A DNA stretch of 37,427 nucleotides from Streptomyces spiralis. GTDB taxonomy: Bacteria > Actinomycetota > Actinomycetes > Streptomycetales > Streptomycetaceae. The stretch spans positions 252,044-289,470 of the forward strand of contig NZ_BNBC01000005.1 of assembly GCF_014654675.1 (NCBI RefSeq). The letters are read 5' to 3'. The number at the start of each line of letters is the position of its first letter. The stretch's first letter is position 1. A model generated the notes under the pieces. The model was not told the DNA's origin. It did no database searches and worked only from the letters and a program-made list of their open reading frames with translations. The translations under genes were made by a program, and so were the position numbers. Of this stretch, positions 8,436 to 16,833 are shown in pieces.

Positions 8436-9056
8436 TCAGCGGAGCGAGCCGGTCATGGTGAGGGAGTGCAGATAGCGCATCAGGGTCAGCAGCACGTCCC
8501 GGCTGGAGGCGCGGCGACGGACGTCGCACTCGACCATCGGGATCTCCTCGGACAGGTCGAGCGCCGAACGCAGCTCGGGGAGCGGATAACTGGGCGCGTC
8601 CGGGAAGGAGTTGATGGCCACGACGAAGGGCACTCCGCGCTCCTCCAGTCGCCCCATGACGTCGAAGCTGACCTCCAGGCGCCGGGTGTCGACCAGGACC
8701 ACCGCGCCGAGCGCCCCCTCGAAGAGGCCGTTCCACAGGAACCAGAAGCGCTGCTGACCGGGGGTGCCGAAGAGATAGAGCACCAGTTGGTCGGTGATGC
8801 TGATGCGGCCGAAGTCCATCGCCACGGTGGTGGCCGTCTTGGACTCGGAGCCGTAGTTGTCGTCGATGCCGATGCCGGCCTGGGTCATGGTCTCCTCGGT
8901 GGTCAGCGGCCTGATCTCGCTGACCGAGCCGACCATCGTCGTCTTGCCGACCCCGAAGCCCCCGACGATGACGATCTTCGCCGCGGCCTGGGCCGTGTGC
9001 GGCAGATGGTCCTCGGCGCGTGGACCGGGGAGGGTGTCAGAGCCGTTGTAGTCCAT
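8436..9056 (-). CDS. rarD: Conservon small GTPase (CvnD family)
   Basis: Ras-like/MglA-type GTPase of 206 aa (ATP_bind_1 family), the fourth conserved member of a conservon. Walker A GGFGVGKTT is at residues 32-40, the G3 motif is FGTPGQ, and the G4-like AINSF segment follows. It is expected to cycle between GTP and GDP and to associate with the membrane sensor RarA and the roadblock protein RarB. The start ATG lies within the last codons of rarC (20-bp overlap). Confidence 0.96.
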   Translation of the reverse strand: MDYNGSDTLPGPRAEDHLPHTAQAAAKIVIVGGFGVGKTTMVGSVSEIRPLTTEETMTQAGIGIDDNYGSESKTATTVAMDFGRISITDQLVLYLFGTPGQQRFWFLWNGLFEGALGAVVLVDTRRLEVSFDVMGRLEERGVPFVVAINSFPDAPSYPLPELRSALDLSEEIPMVECDVRRRASSRDVLLTLMRYLHSLTMTGSLR

Positions 9057-9444
9057 GCATCACCGCTTCGAGGAGGGAACGGTCGGGGAGCGCCTGGCGG
9101 ACGATCGGGGCGCGCGCCTGTACCAGTTCGGCCGTCAGCAGTTCCGTGATCAGGACCGTCATCGCGCTGAACGGCAGGTTGAGGTAGGCCGACAGCTCGG
9201 CCACGGACAGCGGGGCGCCGCACAGCCGCAGCACCGCCGCCTGCTCCGGGGTCGCGGACGGCGGTGGATCGGCGCGCGCCACGACCAGGGTGACCAGGTC
9301 GAGCGCGGCGCGTGCGCCGTCCTCGTCGGCGCCGGCGACCACGTACAGCCGCTCGGGGTTCTTCTGCCGGCCCCCCTTGGCGGGTTTGGCGGGCGGCGGC
9401 GGTTCGGGTGCGGGGTAGCGCCTCTGGCGTCGCGGAGGAGTCAT
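9037..9444 (-). CDS. rarC: Conservon DUF742 protein (CvnC family)
   Basis: DUF742 protein of 135 aa. A Pro/Lys-rich N-terminal tail (about 30 residues) precedes the conserved domain, which resembles a winged helix (EQAAVLRLCGAPLSVAELSA, then LNLPFSAMTVLITEL). Family members are conservon partners; a DNA-binding role is suggested by the fold but not shown. The ATG overlaps the rarB stop (ATGA), and its 3' end overlaps rarD by 20 bp, so translation is coupled. Confidence 0.95.
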   Translation of the reverse strand: MTPPRRQRRYPAPEPPPPAKPAKGGRQKNPERLYVVAGADEDGARAALDLVTLVVARADPPPSATPEQAAVLRLCGAPLSVAELSAYLNLPFSAMTVLITELLTAELVQARAPIVRQALPDRSLLEAVMHGLQRL

Positions 9445-9848
9445 ACGGTCTGCCCGTTGCGCCGGGGCGGACTGGTGAGATGGGAGCCGATGCGGACCAC
9501 GAGGTCGCGCATGTGGGCGCTCATCGTGCCGGGTTCGGTGCGGACGTCGGCGAGCACGGCGAGGTAGGCGTTGGCGCCGGCGGACATCAGGTAGAAGTAG
9601 CCGCGGTCGATCTCGATGACGACCAGCTTCATCCGGCCGTCGCTGCCCGGGATCTCCACGGCCACGGCGCTCGCCAGGCTCTGCAGGCCGGCACAGGCCG
9701 CGGCGACGCGGTCGGCGGAGTCGGGCTCGCCGCCGTAGCGGGCGATCCGAAGGCCGTCGGCGGAGAGCACCACGATCATCTCGATGCCGGGCACGGAGTC
9801 GTGGAGCTGCTTGAGCATCCAGTCGAAGTTGGCGCGCTGCTGGATCAC
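9441..9848 (-). CDS. rarB: Conservon roadblock/LC7 protein (CvnB family)
   Basis: Roadblock/LC7-domain protein of 135 aa. The N-terminus NFDWMLKQLHDSVPGIEMIVVLSADGL-type region and the following strand-helix pattern are typical of CvnB proteins, which regulate the partner GTPase. GTG 9848 overlaps the rarA stop (GTGA), and its own stop overlaps the rarC start (ATGA). A longer upstream extension in the same frame lies inside rarA and is not needed. Confidence 0.95.
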   Translation of the reverse strand: MIQQRANFDWMLKQLHDSVPGIEMIVVLSADGLRIARYGGEPDSADRVAAACAGLQSLASAVAVEIPGSDGRMKLVVIEIDRGYFYLMSAGANAYLAVLADVRTEPGTMSAHMRDLVVRIGSHLTSPPRRNGQTV

Positions 9849-11458
9849 TTGAGGTCCCCCTCGTCGTCGGCCTCGGCGCGGGCCGGCTTCTCGATCAGGT
9901 GCAGGAATGCGGTCGGGTCCTGGGTGAACGCGGTGGGGTCGGGGTGCGGGTTGTCCCTCTTCAGTCCGTCCCAGAAGGCCTCGACCCACATGCCCGGCGG
10001 CGGTTCCTCCACGGCCGGCTCGGGCTCCGGTTCGGCCGACGTCCACACGGACCGGCCCTCTTCCTCGGCGCGCTGGGCCGCGTACTGTTCTGCGATGCGC
10101 TGGCTGAGCGGGATCTTGACCTTGCTGCGGCGCTGCGGCAGACCGTTCGCCGTCCACTCGGTGACCTCGGGGACGTCGTCATCCATCGGCACGGTGGCGG
10201 GGATGCGCGGGCTGGTGGGGCGGCGCTTCTTGGGGGCGCGCTTGGGGCCCTCCAGCGCGTCCTCGCCGGGGTGGGGAATGGAGGTGGCGCCGATGCCGTG
10301 GGCCAGGCCGGGGGCGGGCTCGGTGGTCATCATGTTGCTGGGCACGATGAGTACGGCCCGCACGCCGCCGTAGGCGGACGGCCGCAGGGAGACCTGCATC
10401 TTGTACGCCGTGCACAGCCGGCCCACGACCGCCAGGCCCAGGCGGGGTTCCGCGCCGACCTCCTGCAGGTCGATCCCGGCCTTGGCGGCCTCCAGCATGC
10501 CCTCGATACGGGTGCGGGACTCCTCGTTGAGGTTGACCCCCGCGTCCTCGATCTCGATGGCGACGCCGGACTGCACCTCGATGGCCGTGACGTGCACCTT
10601 GGTGTGCGGGGGCGAGTAGCGGGTGGCGTTGTCGAGGAGTTCGGCCGCGGCGTGGATGACCGGCTCGACGTCGGTGCCCTTGATGTTGACCTTGGCGATG
10701 GAGTGCAGCTCGATGCGCCGGTACTCCAGGATCCGGGACATGGCGCCGCGCAGCACGCTGTAGAGGGTGACGGGGTTGGGCCACTGGCGGCCCGGGCGGC
10801 CGCCGCCGAGGACGGAGACGGAGTCGGCGAGGCGGCCGATCAGCGCGGTGCCGTGGTCGATGCGCAGCAGGTCGTCGAAGACCTCGGGGGTGCGGCCGTG
10901 GTCCTCCTCCATCTCCCTGAGTTCCATGGCCTGCTGGTGCACGATGGCCTGGACGCGGCGGGCGATGCTGACGAAGGAGCGCTGCGTGGAGTCACGCATG
11001 TTCTCCTCCTGGTCCACGATCTTGAGGATCATGCGGACCACCGCGCGCTGCGACTCGGGCAGGTGCCGCCACTCCGGGTCGCCGTCGATGATGTCGCGCA
11101 TCACCTCGCGCACGGTGTGGTTGCCGCGCAGATAGGCGACCGCGTTGGGGATGATCTCCGTACCGAGGTAGGTGATCTGGGCGTCGTGGGAGGCGATGCG
11201 CCGCTCCAGATACTCGGTGCGTTGGGCGAACTCCGCCCGCTGGTCCCGGATGGTGCGCCCGCGGCGCACCGCTTCGGCACCGGTGAGGAGTACCAGCAGG
11301 ATGGCGACGGCGCCGCAGCAGCCGACGGCGAGGCGGGCCGAGTCCGTCACCAGTGCGACGGCGGCTCCGGAGGCCGCCGCCATCAGCACGGCGGGCAGCA
11401 ACAGCACACGTGTGTAGGGAAGTTCGCGGCCGCCGGGGGGCGATTGGACACTCACCAT
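9845..11458 (-). CDS. rarA: Conservon sensor kinase-like membrane protein (CvnA family)
   Basis: Membrane sensor of 537 aa. Two membrane helices lie near residues 18-40 and 45-62 with almost no extracellular loop, followed by a long helical region and a GHKL ATPase domain. The N-box reads AAELLDNATRYSPP and a G1-like box is EDAGVNL, with LGLAVVGRLC as the G2-like segment. CvnA proteins resemble histidine kinases, but the usual phosphoacceptor H-box is not evident. The C-terminal 150 residues are charged and low in complexity. The start is ATG 11458 (in-frame GTG 11455 follows), with GAGGG as a possible ribosome-binding site. It is the first gene of rarABCDE, linked in Streptomyces to control of differentiation. 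Confidence 0.95.
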   Translation of the reverse strand: MVSVQSPPGGRELPYTRVLLLPAVLMAAASGAAVALVTDSARLAVGCCGAVAILLVLLTGAEAVRRGRTIRDQRAEFAQRTEYLERRIASHDAQITYLGTEIIPNAVAYLRGNHTVREVMRDIIDGDPEWRHLPESQRAVVRMILKIVDQEENMRDSTQRSFVSIARRVQAIVHQQAMELREMEEDHGRTPEVFDDLLRIDHGTALIGRLADSVSVLGGGRPGRQWPNPVTLYSVLRGAMSRILEYRRIELHSIAKVNIKGTDVEPVIHAAAELLDNATRYSPPHTKVHVTAIEVQSGVAIEIEDAGVNLNEESRTRIEGMLEAAKAGIDLQEVGAEPRLGLAVVGRLCTAYKMQVSLRPSAYGGVRAVLIVPSNMMTTEPAPGLAHGIGATSIPHPGEDALEGPKRAPKKRRPTSPRIPATVPMDDDVPEVTEWTANGLPQRRSKVKIPLSQRIAEQYAAQRAEEEGRSVWTSAEPEPEPAVEEPPPGMWVEAFWDGLKRDNPHPDPTAFTQDPTAFLHLIEKPARAEADDEGDLK

Positions 11459-11841
11459 GTAAGCCCTCTGAGACGAATCGGCTGGGGTTCGGGGCAGCTT
11501 CCAGTGGGGTATGTCATGGAACTGTCGGCATCTTCGGGATGTTTGGGAACAAGCGCACGAATACAGATCAACTCGGTGCGCCGCGGGCGAGCTTAGTCCG
11601 ACCGGATCATCGCCGTGTCATATTCGGCAAGCGCCTGAAACCGGGCGCGGGACAGGAGTACCCTCGGGTCGTTTGCACGCCGTGAATTCGTTCGAACACG
11701 GACCGTGACTGCGTACGGGCGTGCGAAAACCGCTCACCGTGACGGGTGAGGAAGCAGCGAGGGGCGTGACCCGCGCGGCTCGGCCGCACATGGTCACGCC
11801 CCACAGTTCAGGAGCCGGTCAGGGTCCGAGGGCCCGGAGGC
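11459..11841 (-). promoter_or_regulatory. Intergenic region with rar operon promoter
   Basis: This 383-bp stretch lies between the helicase 3' end and rarA, both on the minus strand. It must contain the rar promoter. I could not pick out a convincing -10/-35 pair. It also holds the nested stem-loop at 11761-11802, listed separately. Local GC falls at about 11560-11700. I see no coding potential. Confidence 0.4.
11761..11802. terminator. Nested stem-loop downstream of helY
   Basis: Perfect 11-bp arms at 11761-11771 and 11792-11802 enclose a second stem, GCGGC, 3 nt, GCCGC (11775-11787). It lies 40 bp after the helicase stop and upstream of the rar operon, so it probably terminates the helicase transcript. 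There is no U-tract, as is common in Streptomyces. Confidence 0.65.
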
Positions 11842-14649
11842 CTACCCGACCGACGAGTAGGCGACCACGCCCCGCAGCAGCCCCTCGACCGCCTTGCGGG
11901 CGTTCTTCGCCACCGTCGACCCCTCGACGGGAGCCGCCGCCGAGATCTGGCCCAGGACGTCGATCACCTGCTTGCACCAGCGCACGAAGTCGCCGGCCGG
12001 CATGTCCGCCTCGCGCAGCACCTCGTCCAGACCCGTGCCCGAGGCCCACATGTACGCGGCCCAGGCGAAGCCGAGGTCGGGCTCGCGCTGGCCGACGCCC
12101 TCGGCCTGGTTGATCCGGAACTCCTCCTCCAGGGCGTCCAGCCGGCCCCAGATCCGCACCATCTCGCCGAGCGCGGCCTTCGCCTTGCCCGAGGGCAGCT
12201 TGGGCGCCAGGGCGTCGTCGCCGACCCGGGCCTCGTAGACCAACGCCGAGACGCAGGCGGCCAGTTCGGCCGGGCTCAGGCCCTCCCACACGCGCTCGCG
12301 CAGGCATTCGCTGGCGAGCAGGTCCAGTTCGCCGTACAGCCGGGCCAGTCGCTTGCCGTGCTCGGTCACCTCGTTGCCGCGCAGGTAGTCCAGCTCGGTC
12401 AGCAGCGACACGATGCGGTCGAAGGTCCGGGCGATGGTGTTCGTACGGCCCTCGATGCGGTGCTCGAGCTGCTTGGTGTCGCGCAGCAGCCGGTGGTAGC
12501 GCTCGGCCCAACGGGCGTGGTCCTCGCGGTCGTTGCAGCCGTGGCAGGGGTGGGCACGCAGGGCGGTGCGCAGCCGGGCGATCTCCCGGTCGTCGGCCGC
12601 CTGGGAGCGCCGCCCCCGGTGCCGCTCCGGCCGGATGTGCCCCGCCTTGGTGCGCAGCGCGGAGGCCAGGTCGCGGCGGGACTGCGGGGAGCGCGGGTTG
12701 AAGGACTTCGGGATGCGCATCCGCTCCAGCGCCTCGACGGGCACGGGGAAGTCGATCGCCGCCAGCCGCTTGACCTGCCGCTCGGCGGTCAGCACCAGCG
12801 GGCGCGGCCCGTCGTGGTGTTCGAAGCCCCGGTGGCCGTTGGACCGGCCGGCGGGCAGGCCCGGGTCCAGGACCAGCGCCAGCCCCGCGTACTTGCCCGT
12901 GGGCACGTGGATGACGTCGCCGGGCTTGAGCCTCTCCAGGGCGACGGCGGCCTCGGCACGGCGCTGCGAGGCGCCCTGGCGGGCCAGCTCGGTCTCGCGG
13001 TCCTTCAGCTCCCGGCGCAGCCGCGCGTACTCGGAGAAGTCCCCGAGGTGGCAGGTCATGGCCTCCTTGTAGCCGGCCAGGCCCTCCTCGTTGCGCTGCA
13101 CCTGCCGGGAGATCCCGACCACCGACTTGTCGGCCTGGAACTGCGCGAAGGAGGTCTCCAGCAGCTCGCGGGAGCGGTGCCGGCCGAACTGCTCGACCAG
13201 GTTGACCGCCATGTTGTACGAGGGCTTGAAGCTGGAGCGCAGCGGGTAGGTGCGCGTGCCGGCCAGGCCCGCGACCTGCTCGGGGTTCATCGCGCGCTGC
13301 CACAGCACGACCGCGTGGCCCTCGACGTCGATGCCGCGGCGGCCGGCCCGGCCGGTCAGCTGCGTGTACTCGCCGGGGGTGATGTCGGCGTGCTGCTCGC
13401 CGTTCCACTTGACGAGCTTCTCCAGCACCACCGAGCGGGCGGGCATGTTGATGCCGAGGGCGAGGGTCTCGGTGGCGAAGACCGCCTTGACCAGGCCGCG
13501 CACGAACAGCTCCTCGACGACCTCCTTGAAGGTCGGCAGCATGCCCGCGTGGTGAGCGGCGATGCCCCGCTCCAGGCCCTCCAGCCACTCGTAGTACCCG
13601 AGGACGTGCAGGTCCTCCGGCGCGATGTGGGCGGTGCGCTCCTCGACCAGGGCGCGGACCTGCTCCCGCGCCTCCTCGTCGTTGAGCCTGAGGCCCGCGT
13701 ACAGGCACTGCTGGACGGCGGCCTCGCAGGCGGCGCGGCTGAAGATGAAGGTGATCGCGGGCAGCAGGCCCTCGGAGTCCAGCCGCTCGATGACCTCGGG
13801 GCGGCTGGGCGTCCAGATCCGGGAGCGCTGCCGGCGCTCGCGCTCGCGGTCGGCCTCGCGCATGTTCCGGCCGCGCCGGCGGTCGGCGTAGGTGGGGCGG
13901 CTGGCCTCCAGGCGGGCCATGCGCGTGAGGTCGGGGTTGACGGCCCTGCGGTGACCCTCGCCCTCCTCGAACAGGTCGTACATCCGGCGTCCGGCCAGCA
14001 CGTGCTGGAACAGCGGCACGGGCCGGTGCTCGGAGACGATCACCTCGGTGTCGCCGCGGACGGTGTCCAGCCAGTCGCCGAACTCCTCGGCGTTGGACAC
14101 GGTCGCCGACAGTGACACCAGCGTCACCGAGGCGGGCAGGTGGATGATCACTTCCTCCCAGACGGCGCCGCGGAAGCGGTCGGAGAGGTAGTGCACCTCG
14201 TCCATGACCACATAGCCGAGGCCGCGCAGGGTCTGGGAGCCCGCGTAGAGCATGTTCCGCAGCACCTCGGTGGTCATCACGACCACGGGGGCGTCCGCGT
14301 TGATGCTGTTGTCGCCGGTGAGCAGGCCGACCTTGCCGCTGCCGTAGCGACGGCACAGGTCGGAGTACTTCTGGTTCGACAGGGCCTTGATGGGGGTCGT
14401 GTAGAAGCACTTCCTGCCCTGCTGGAGGGCGAGGTGGACGGCGAACTCGCCGACGATCGTCTTGCCCGAGCCGGTGGGCGCGGCGACCAGCACGCCCTTG
14501 CCCGCCTCCAGGGCCCGGCAGGCCTCGATCTGGAAGGGGTCGAGGCCGAAGTCGTACATCTCGCGGAAGCCCGCGAGCGCGGTGGCCTGCTCGGCAGCTC
14601 GCCTGCGCGCTGCCGCGTACCGCTCGGCCGGTGAGAGGTCCTGAGTCAT
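11842..14649 (-). CDS. helY: ATP-dependent RNA helicase, Ski2/Mtr4-like (HelY family)
   Basis: Superfamily 2 helicase of about 935 aa. Walker A is APTGSGKT (residues 57-64), the DEVH box is residues 150-153, and motif III is SATVSN. The GxNMPAR-type motif and QLTGRAGRRG (motif VI) lie in the second RecA domain. A long C-terminal region with the helical Ski2/Mtr4 C-terminal domain (DSHCT-like, ending near GDFVRWCKQVIDVLGQI) follows. It probably unwinds RNA during decay or maturation. I chose ATG 14649, as the in-frame upstream extension (19 residues) looks unlike the family. The gene follows tatA-tatC across a strong terminator, so it is probably transcribed on its own. Confidence 0.93.
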   Translation of the reverse strand: MTQDLSPAERYAAARRRAAEQATALAGFREMYDFGLDPFQIEACRALEAGKGVLVAAPTGSGKTIVGEFAVHLALQQGRKCFYTTPIKALSNQKYSDLCRRYGSGKVGLLTGDNSINADAPVVVMTTEVLRNMLYAGSQTLRGLGYVVMDEVHYLSDRFRGAVWEEVIIHLPASVTLVSLSATVSNAEEFGDWLDTVRGDTEVIVSEHRPVPLFQHVLAGRRMYDLFEEGEGHRRAVNPDLTRMARLEASRPTYADRRRGRNMREADRERERRQRSRIWTPSRPEVIERLDSEGLLPAITFIFSRAACEAAVQQCLYAGLRLNDEEAREQVRALVEERTAHIAPEDLHVLGYYEWLEGLERGIAAHHAGMLPTFKEVVEELFVRGLVKAVFATETLALGINMPARSVVLEKLVKWNGEQHADITPGEYTQLTGRAGRRGIDVEGHAVVLWQRAMNPEQVAGLAGTRTYPLRSSFKPSYNMAVNLVEQFGRHRSRELLETSFAQFQADKSVVGISRQVQRNEEGLAGYKEAMTCHLGDFSEYARLRRELKDRETELARQGASQRRAEAAVALERLKPGDVIHVPTGKYAGLALVLDPGLPAGRSNGHRGFEHHDGPRPLVLTAERQVKRLAAIDFPVPVEALERMRIPKSFNPRSPQSRRDLASALRTKAGHIRPERHRGRRSQAADDREIARLRTALRAHPCHGCNDREDHARWAERYHRLLRDTKQLEHRIEGRTNTIARTFDRIVSLLTELDYLRGNEVTEHGKRLARLYGELDLLASECLRERVWEGLSPAELAACVSALVYEARVGDDALAPKLPSGKAKAALGEMVRIWGRLDALEEEFRINQAEGVGQREPDLGFAWAAYMWASGTGLDEVLREADMPAGDFVRWCKQVIDVLGQISAAAPVEGSTVAKNARKAVEGLLRGVVAYSSVG

Positions 14650-14692
14650 CGTGCTTTCGAGCGTACCGGGCCGCACTGACAACAGGACGATC

Positions 14693-14721
14693 ATTATCCG
14701 GATCACCCCGGAACACGGAAA
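14693..14721 (-). promoter_or_regulatory. Possible helY promoter
   Basis: Read on the minus strand, GATAAT (14698-14693) would be a -10, 17 bp after TTTCCG, a poor -35. It lies about 40 nt before the helicase ATG. Only the -10 is convincing. Confidence 0.35.
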
Positions 14722-14753
14722 GGCCGGCCGCTCGCGGTGGCGAGCGGCCGGCC
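14722..14753. terminator. Stem-loop terminator after tatC
   Basis: Perfect 14-bp arms (14722-14735 and 14740-14753) with a 4-nt loop GGTG, 20 bp beyond the tatC stop. It separates tatAC from the helicase gene. Confidence 0.85.
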
Positions 14754-14773
14754 GTGTGCCTTCGGTGGTGGGC

Positions 14774-15730
14774 TCAGGTCACGTCGTCGTAGCCGTTGAC
14801 CCGGTCCGGGCCGGACTGCTCGGGCAGGCCGCGGCTGGCGCTGACCGGTTCGACGTCGCCGACGTCCTCGGGGGTCAGGTCGAGCTCGGAGGCCTCGTCG
14901 TCGGACGGGCCGGCCTCCTCACGGCGGCGCTTGCGGCGGTCGTTCAGCAGCGAGAAGGCGACCGCGCCGAAGTACAGCACCCAGATCGGACCAGCGAGGG
15001 CCAGCATCGACAGCGGGTCGGTGCTCGGGGTCGCCACGGCCGCGAAGACCGTGATGCCGAGGATCATCGCTCGCCACCAGCCGAGCATGCGCCTGCCGGT
15101 GAGCACCCCGGTGAGGTTGAGCATGATCAGCAGCAGCGGCAGCTCGAAGGAGAGACCGAAGACGATCACCATGCGCGTGACGAGCTGGAGCAGGTCGTCG
15201 AGCGGCAGGAAGTTCCTGATGGACCCGTTCGGCGTGAAGTCGAGCAGCACCTTCGCCGTGGTGGGCAGCACCTTGTACGCGAAGAAGGCACCGCCGAAGA
15301 ACAGCGGGGCGCCGGTGAAGACGAAGGCGTAGGCGTACTTCTTCTCGTGCCGGTGCAGGCCGGGCGCGACGAACGCCCACAGCTGGTAGAGCCAGATCGG
15401 CGACGCGGCCACGACGCCGGCCATCAGGGAGACCTGGAGGGCCAGCGTGAACGGTGCGAGGAGGCCGTTGATCGTGATCTCCGCGCACTGCTGCTTGCCG
15501 CTGGTCCTCGCCAGCTGTTCGAACGTCTGCGGGCAACCGATCGAGTCGAGGATGGGCCTCGTCAGGAAGTTGATGATGTCGTTGTAGAAGAAGGCGGCGA
15601 CGATCGTGACGACGACGACGGCCAGCATGGCCTTCGCGAGCCGGTTGCGGAGCTCGCGGAGGTGGTCCGCGAGAGGCATGCGCCCCTCGGGATCCCTCTC
15701 CTTCTTGCGGGCAGGCTTGAGCAAACCCAC
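14774..15730 (-). CDS. tatC: Sec-independent (Tat) protein translocase subunit TatC
   Basis: Tat receptor subunit (318 aa), recognising twin-arginine signal peptides together with TatB. Six membrane helices are apparent. The conserved N-terminal cytoplasmic HLRELRNRL precedes the first span, and the FEL segment (FGLSFELPLLL) is in TM4. The C-terminal tail of about 60 residues is acidic and hydrophilic. The start is GTG 15730, 42 bp after tatA. No tatB is in the window; in Streptomyces tatB is usually elsewhere. Confidence 0.97.
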   Translation of the reverse strand: MGLLKPARKKERDPEGRMPLADHLRELRNRLAKAMLAVVVVTIVAAFFYNDIINFLTRPILDSIGCPQTFEQLARTSGKQQCAEITINGLLAPFTLALQVSLMAGVVAASPIWLYQLWAFVAPGLHRHEKKYAYAFVFTGAPLFFGGAFFAYKVLPTTAKVLLDFTPNGSIRNFLPLDDLLQLVTRMVIVFGLSFELPLLLIMLNLTGVLTGRRMLGWWRAMILGITVFAAVATPSTDPLSMLALAGPIWVLYFGAVAFSLLNDRRKRRREEAGPSDDEASELDLTPEDVGDVEPVSASRGLPEQSGPDRVNGYDDVT

Positions 15731-15772
15731 ATCCTCATCTCGTGCGGCAGGCCGGAGGAGTCCGGCCGTGCG

Positions 15773-16060
15773 TCAGCGCTGGGTGGTGTCCGTCGGCTCG
15801 TTGACCGGGCGCGAGCTCGTCACGTCACCGGGGGCGGCCTGGATCGTGCGCTGCGCGGGAGGCTGCTCGTCGCCGGGCGCCGGCGCGGAGGAGGAGGTGG
15901 TGGTGCGGCCCTCCTCCTTCATCGCCTTGGCCTCGCTCTTGAGGATGCGGGCGGACTTGCCGAGCGAGCGCGCCATGTCCGGAAGCTTCTTCGCGCCGAA
16001 CAGCAGGATGATGACGACGAGGATGAGAATGATCTCGGGGGCTCCGAGCCTTCCGAACAT
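15773..16060 (-). CDS. tatA: Tat translocase pore subunit TatA
   Basis: TatA of 95 aa. A single N-terminal membrane helix (about residues 9-21, [10 protein letters not shown]) is followed by the FG hinge and an amphipathic helix ([22 protein letters not shown]), then a Ser/Thr/Pro-rich tail. It polymerises to form the Tat translocation site. ATG 16060 has a GAAGG ribosome-binding sequence about 9 nt upstream. It is first in the tatA-tatC operon, downstream of overlapping palindromes. Confidence 0.97.
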   Translation of the reverse strand: MFGRLGAPEIILILVVIILLFGAKKLPDMARSLGKSARILKSEAKAMKEEGRTTTSSSAPAPGDEQPPAQRTIQAAPGDVTSSRPVNEPTDTTQR

Positions 16061-16099
16061 AAGTCTTTACCTTCTCACCGAGGCGGCTGGGTGGGATGC

Positions 16100-16125
16100 T
16101 GTCCGACCGGTCGGACACGTGTCCG
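16100..16125. promoter_or_regulatory. Overlapping perfect palindromes upstream of tatA
   Basis: An 18-bp perfect palindrome TGTCCGACCGGTCGGACA (16100-16117) overlaps a 14-bp perfect palindrome CGGACACGTGTCCG (16112-16125). The half-site GTCCGA/TCGGAC therefore occurs three times in 26 bp. The element lies 40 bp before the tatA ATG. A plausible promoter (minus strand TTGCCT at 16174-16169, TACGAT at 16149-16144, 19-bp spacer) is just upstream, so the element would fall in or next to the 5' leader. It could be an operator or an mRNA hairpin. Confidence 0.6.
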
Positions 16126-16334
16126 AGCGATCGGCTGGCAGCGATCGTAACGCTCAGGGGTGAACGTGAGGCAATCCCTGTGCGTACTCCCGTCCGCGGC
16201 CCGGGCCTCGTTCTCCGGTCCGCCTTCAGCAGCGTACCTGGCCGAAGCGGCAGCATGACAGGGCGAAAGCCGTCCGCGCCGCACGCCCACGGAACTCTTA
16301 CCGGGCGTCGTCCAACGGCGGTTGACCGCGGGAC

Positions 16335-16529
16335 TCACAGCGACTCCGCCGACCGGGCGGCGCTCAGGCTCGCCCGCTCCAGCTCCTCGGCCGCCCGGTT
16401 GATACGGCGCGCCGACTCCGAGACCTGCCTCCCGAGCCGCCGCGCCTCGACGAAGACCCGCACGGCGAGGACTCCGAGGACGGCGAGACCCAGGAAACCC
16501 GCGGCTACCGCGAACATCGGCCAGAACAT
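16335..16529 (-). CDS. Small membrane protein with C-terminal coiled coil, function unknown
   Basis: About 64 aa. One membrane helix (residues 4-25) is followed by a charged, heptad-like helical segment (RRLGRQVSESARRINRAAEEL). It resembles small membrane-anchored coiled-coil proteins of actinobacteria (DUF948-like in layout), but no function is known to me. ATG 16529 was chosen; an in-frame GTG two codons upstream (16535) is equally possible, and neither has a clear ribosome-binding site. It begins about 10 bp after the zinc-ribbon gene and is probably the last gene of the pafB-pafC transcript. Confidence 0.7.
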   Translation of the reverse strand: MFWPMFAVAAGFLGLAVLGVLAVRVFVEARRLGRQVSESARRINRAAEELERASLSAARSAESL

Positions 16530-16539
16530 GCCCACGAGA

Positions 16540-16833
16540 CTAGACCGTCGAGTGCAGGCGCAGCGTCCTGACCCCGCCGCCGGTGAGCAGCTCCACGATG
16601 CGCTCGCCGGCCGGCTTGCGGACCGCCGCGCCGCAGTCGGGGCAGGTGAAGGAGTAGAAGGTGGAGCGCCTGCTGGCGCCGATGGCCAGGCGCAACGCGC
16701 TCGCGGCGAGCTCGAAACGGCCCCGGCAGTCGGGGCAGCCCGCCCGGAACACCACCGGGGCCACACTCCTCATCCCGGCGAACGCCGCCGCCACCGACAT
16801 CCCGCGCACCCCGGCCACCGACGACTCGCTCAA
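16540..16833 (-). CDS. Small zinc-ribbon protein, function unknown
   Basis: 97 aa with two CPDC motifs (near residues 33-36 and 64-67), spaced as a four-cysteine zinc ribbon, and a C-terminal basic segment (AAVRKPAGERIVELL). TTG 16833 overlaps the pafC stop (TTGA), which suggests translational coupling; an in-frame ATG (MSVAAAF) eleven codons further in is an alternative start. The role is unknown. Its position in the pafBC operon is the only functional hint. Confidence 0.75.
   Translation of the reverse strand: MSESSVAGVRGMSVAAAFAGMRSVAPVVFRAGCPDCRGRFELAASALRLAIGASRRSTFYSFTCPDCGAAVRKPAGERIVELLTGGGVRTLRLHSTV

Noticed and set aside
8350..8736. Upstream extension of the rarE frame into rarD
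   Set aside because: It overlaps the GTPase gene, shows no family similarity, and GTG 8349 is the first start after rarD.
6805..11458. P450 and ferredoxin as part of a natural-product cluster
   Set aside because: The P450 sits in a conservon, no biosynthetic enzymes are present, and the ferredoxin is far away.
11819..14716. Second long minus-strand frame over the helicase gene
   Set aside because: The helicase motifs are all in the other frame; this one is Arg/Pro/Gly-rich noise.
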